From Elusimicrobia bacterium HGW-Elusimicrobia-1 (GTDB taxonomy: Bacteria; Elusimicrobiota; Endomicrobiia; PHAN01), in NCBI GenBank assembly GCA_002841695.1, contig PHAN01000019.1, forward strand, positions 1 through 32,458: DNA of 32,458 bases. Reading direction: 5' to 3'. Numbering within the stretch: position 1 is the stretch's first letter; the number at the start of each line of letters is the position of its first letter. Position numbers and translations under genes: made by a program. Of this stretch, positions 32,318 to 32,458 are shown piece by piece. The notes beneath the pieces were generated by a model. It had not been told where the DNA came from. It made no database searches and saw only the letters and a list, made by a program, of their open reading frames with translations.

Positions 32318-32447
32318 AGCGGGAAGCGTAAATCGTGAAGGGTGAAGAGTAGTTTTCCTTTAACCCTTCCCCTTTACCCTTCACGATTTACGTTTTTTCT
32401 TTTCGTAACAACTTCGTAACAATTATTTTGTATAAATACTTGTGTTC
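32305..32447. repeat. Right copy of window-bounding inverted repeat
   Basis: This is the reverse complement of 1-144 with the differences described there. It also folds on itself (AATCGTGAAGGGT near 32331-32343 with its complement near 32378-32390). It overlaps the pabB-like stop. Only 11 bases of unrelated sequence follow it in the window. Confidence 0.85.
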
Positions 32448-32458
32448 GGACTCATCGG

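Noticed and set aside
1-32447. Terminal inverted repeats of a large composite transposon
   Set aside because: No transposase, resolvase or cargo logic is present; the content is housekeeping and surface genes, and the repeat looks like an intergenic palindrome.

Overview
The window reads as chromosomal DNA from a Gram-negative, mostly uncultivated bacterium. It encodes outer-membrane beta-barrels, a TolC/RND tripartite pump and a PorV-like barrel fused to LysM domains. The surface-protein style (a giant Fn3 protein with a FlgD-like C-terminus) and the dense palindromic dispersed repeats resemble Elusimicrobiota/Omnitrophota-type genomes. That taxonomic guess is an inference with low confidence. 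No phage, integrase, transposase or CRISPR is visible.

The left arm (165-12948) is entirely on the minus strand and reads leftward from a near-consensus promoter at about 12983-13012. It is a metal-homeostasis island: fur, feoB, a DtxR-family regulator with a C-terminal FeoA-like domain, a pyruvate kinase lacking its C-terminal domain, and an ECF sigma factor, all overlapping or nearly so. After a palindromic repeat come a single-TM Cys-rich protein (candidate anti-sigma/sensor), a DUF4190-like membrane protein, and a TolC-CusB-CusA type Cu(I)/Ag(I) efflux pump. After a second repeat comes a YHS-domain permease. The organisation suggests iron uptake and copper/silver efflux controlled by Fur, DtxR and one sigma/anti-sigma pair.

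The right arm (13398-32317) is entirely on the plus strand. First come a 1673-residue fibronectin-III surface protein and a PorV-like/LysM outer-membrane protein. Next is a coupled trio: a soluble histidine kinase, an orphan fumarase beta subunit and type III pantothenate kinase. A small outer-membrane barrel protein, a small helical protein and tRNA-Ala(GGC) follow. The last run is a cell-wall amidase, glutamate racemase, queD-queC-queE (preQ0 synthesis), a DUF1015 protein, a CvpA-like membrane protein and pabB/trpE-like chorismate enzyme.

The most distinctive signal is in the non-coding DNA. At least six dispersed palindromic elements sit at gene boundaries. One appears to have inserted into the end of the DUF1015 gene, leaving a 13-bp direct repeat. 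Removing it restores a DUF1015 stop that overlaps the next gene's ATG. A related element sits directly behind the -10 box of the Fn3 gene promoter, duplicating ATAAT. Another repeat contributes the N-terminus and signal peptide of the LysM protein. Four genes take their stop codon from repeat sequence. The window itself is bounded by about 143-bp inverted copies of one repeat.
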